NCBI GenBank assembly: GCA_028678885.1
Contig: JAJRCP010000148.1
Coordinates: 1-5,130 of the forward strand
Length of the DNA: 5,130 bases
Reading direction: 5' to 3'
DNA from: Methanomicrobiales archaeon
Lineage (GTDB): Archaea > Halobacteriota > Methanomicrobia > Methanomicrobiales > JACTUA01
The translations under genes and the position numbers were made by a program. Shown here one piece after another: positions 4,736 to 5,130 of the stretch (position 1 is the stretch's first letter; each line of letters opens with the position of its first letter). Below the pieces are notes generated by a model that saw nothing but the letters and a program-made list of their open reading frames with translations, did no database searches and was not told the DNA's origin.

Positions 4736-5130
4736 ATGGCTAAGGAAAAGATTATTGGAATAGATCTGGGCACGTCAAACAGCCAGGCAGCAGTACTGCT
4801 GGGAGGTAAACCAACCATCATCCCATCCGCGGAGGGTGCAACCGTCGCAGGGAAGATGTTTCCCTCAGTGGTCGCATTCACGAAAGAGGGACAGGTACTG
4901 ATTGGGGAACCTGCCCGAAGGCAGGCAATCACCAACCCTGAGGGGACGGTGACCGCAGCGAAACGGAAGATGGGAACCAATCATATCTACAGGATCTCAG
5001 GGAAAGAGCACACTCCCCAGCAGATCTCAGCATTCATCCTCCAGAAAATAAAAAGAGATTCGGAGGCATTCCTTGGTGAAGAGGTGAAAAAGGCCGTTAT
5101 CACGGTCCCGGCATATTTCAATGATAATCA
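4736..5130 (+). CDS. dnaK: DnaK (Hsp70 chaperone), N-terminal 131 codons
   Basis: This is the start of the ATP-dependent Hsp70 chaperone, which binds unfolded segments in the cytosol and works with the GrpE encoded just upstream and normally with DnaJ. The gene leaves the window at the right edge. Visible parts are the phosphate-1 loop IGIDLGTSNS (7-16; Ser where many have Thr), FPSVVAFTKEG (42-52), GEPARRQAITNPEGTV (57-72), KRKMG (76-80), TPQQISAFILQKIK (93-106) and VITVPAYFNDN (121-131), all typical of the nucleotide-binding domain. Only eight residues separate KRKMG from the GKEHTPQQ segment; E. coli DnaK has about 24 more there, so this is the insert-free form of Gram-positive bacteria and archaea. 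An extra four residues (around VAGK, 37-40) replace the usual short RTTPS turn, as I recall from methanogen DnaKs. The ATG at 4736 is fixed by AGGTGA four bases upstream. Confidence 0.97.
   Translation, partial: MAKEKIIGIDLGTSNSQAAVLLGGKPTIIPSAEGATVAGKMFPSVVAFTKEGQVLIGEPARRQAITNPEGTVTAAKRKMGTNHIYRISGKEHTPQQISAFILQKIKRDSEAFLGEEVKKAVITVPAYFNDN

Overview
The window looks like chromosomal DNA from a methanogenic euryarchaeon, most likely of the Methanomicrobiales type. The basis is indirect: archaeal-style TATA elements 45-55 bases upstream of start codons, AGGTGA/GGAG ribosome-binding sites, an archaeal grpE-dnaK pair whose DnaK lacks the segment found in Gram-negative DnaKs, a corrinoid-pathway gene, and an ABC-2 exporter plus a small lipoprotein family I associate with methanogens. 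I cannot name the species.

Region 1 (1-1329) holds an ABC-2 type export pair on the + strand. The ATPase is cut off at its N-terminus by the window edge and overlaps the permease gene by ATGA. The permease gene has normal overall length (about 270 codons) but is split by an in-frame TGA at 1003-1005. The reading frame and homology continue unchanged after the stop, so this is a nonsense mutation or a base-call error rather than a frameshift.

Region 2 (1330-2436) is a decay zone. After two short inverted repeats comes a lipoprotein gene with an intact signal peptide and lipobox but at least two frameshifts and a stop codon. Its 3' end runs straight into the last ~110 codons of an acetyl/propionyl-CoA synthetase-like gene, itself interrupted by a TGA. 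The roughly 520 N-terminal residues of that enzyme are absent. Counting the permease, three neighbouring genes are damaged over about 1.3 kb, while the genes on the right are clean.

Region 3 (2437-3897) is an intact cobyric acid synthase (CobQ/CbiP), apparently with its own promoter. It catalyses the glutamine-dependent amidations of the corrin ring in cobamide synthesis; methanogens need corrinoids for methyl transfer.

Region 4 (3898-4187) is a 290-base spacer with a potential RNA fold behind cobQ, an oligo-T tract, and a TATA box enclosed in an inverted repeat in front of grpE. Region 5 (4188-5130) is the heat-shock operon: complete grpE, then after 8 bases the first 131 codons of dnaK, which runs off the window. 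GrpE is the nucleotide exchange factor for the DnaK encoded next to it.

I found no CRISPR array, tRNA, rRNA, transposase or convincing new multi-gene system. The most unusual material is the clustered gene decay and remnant-remnant junction, the inverted repeat around the grpE TATA box, and a cysteine cluster in GrpE.
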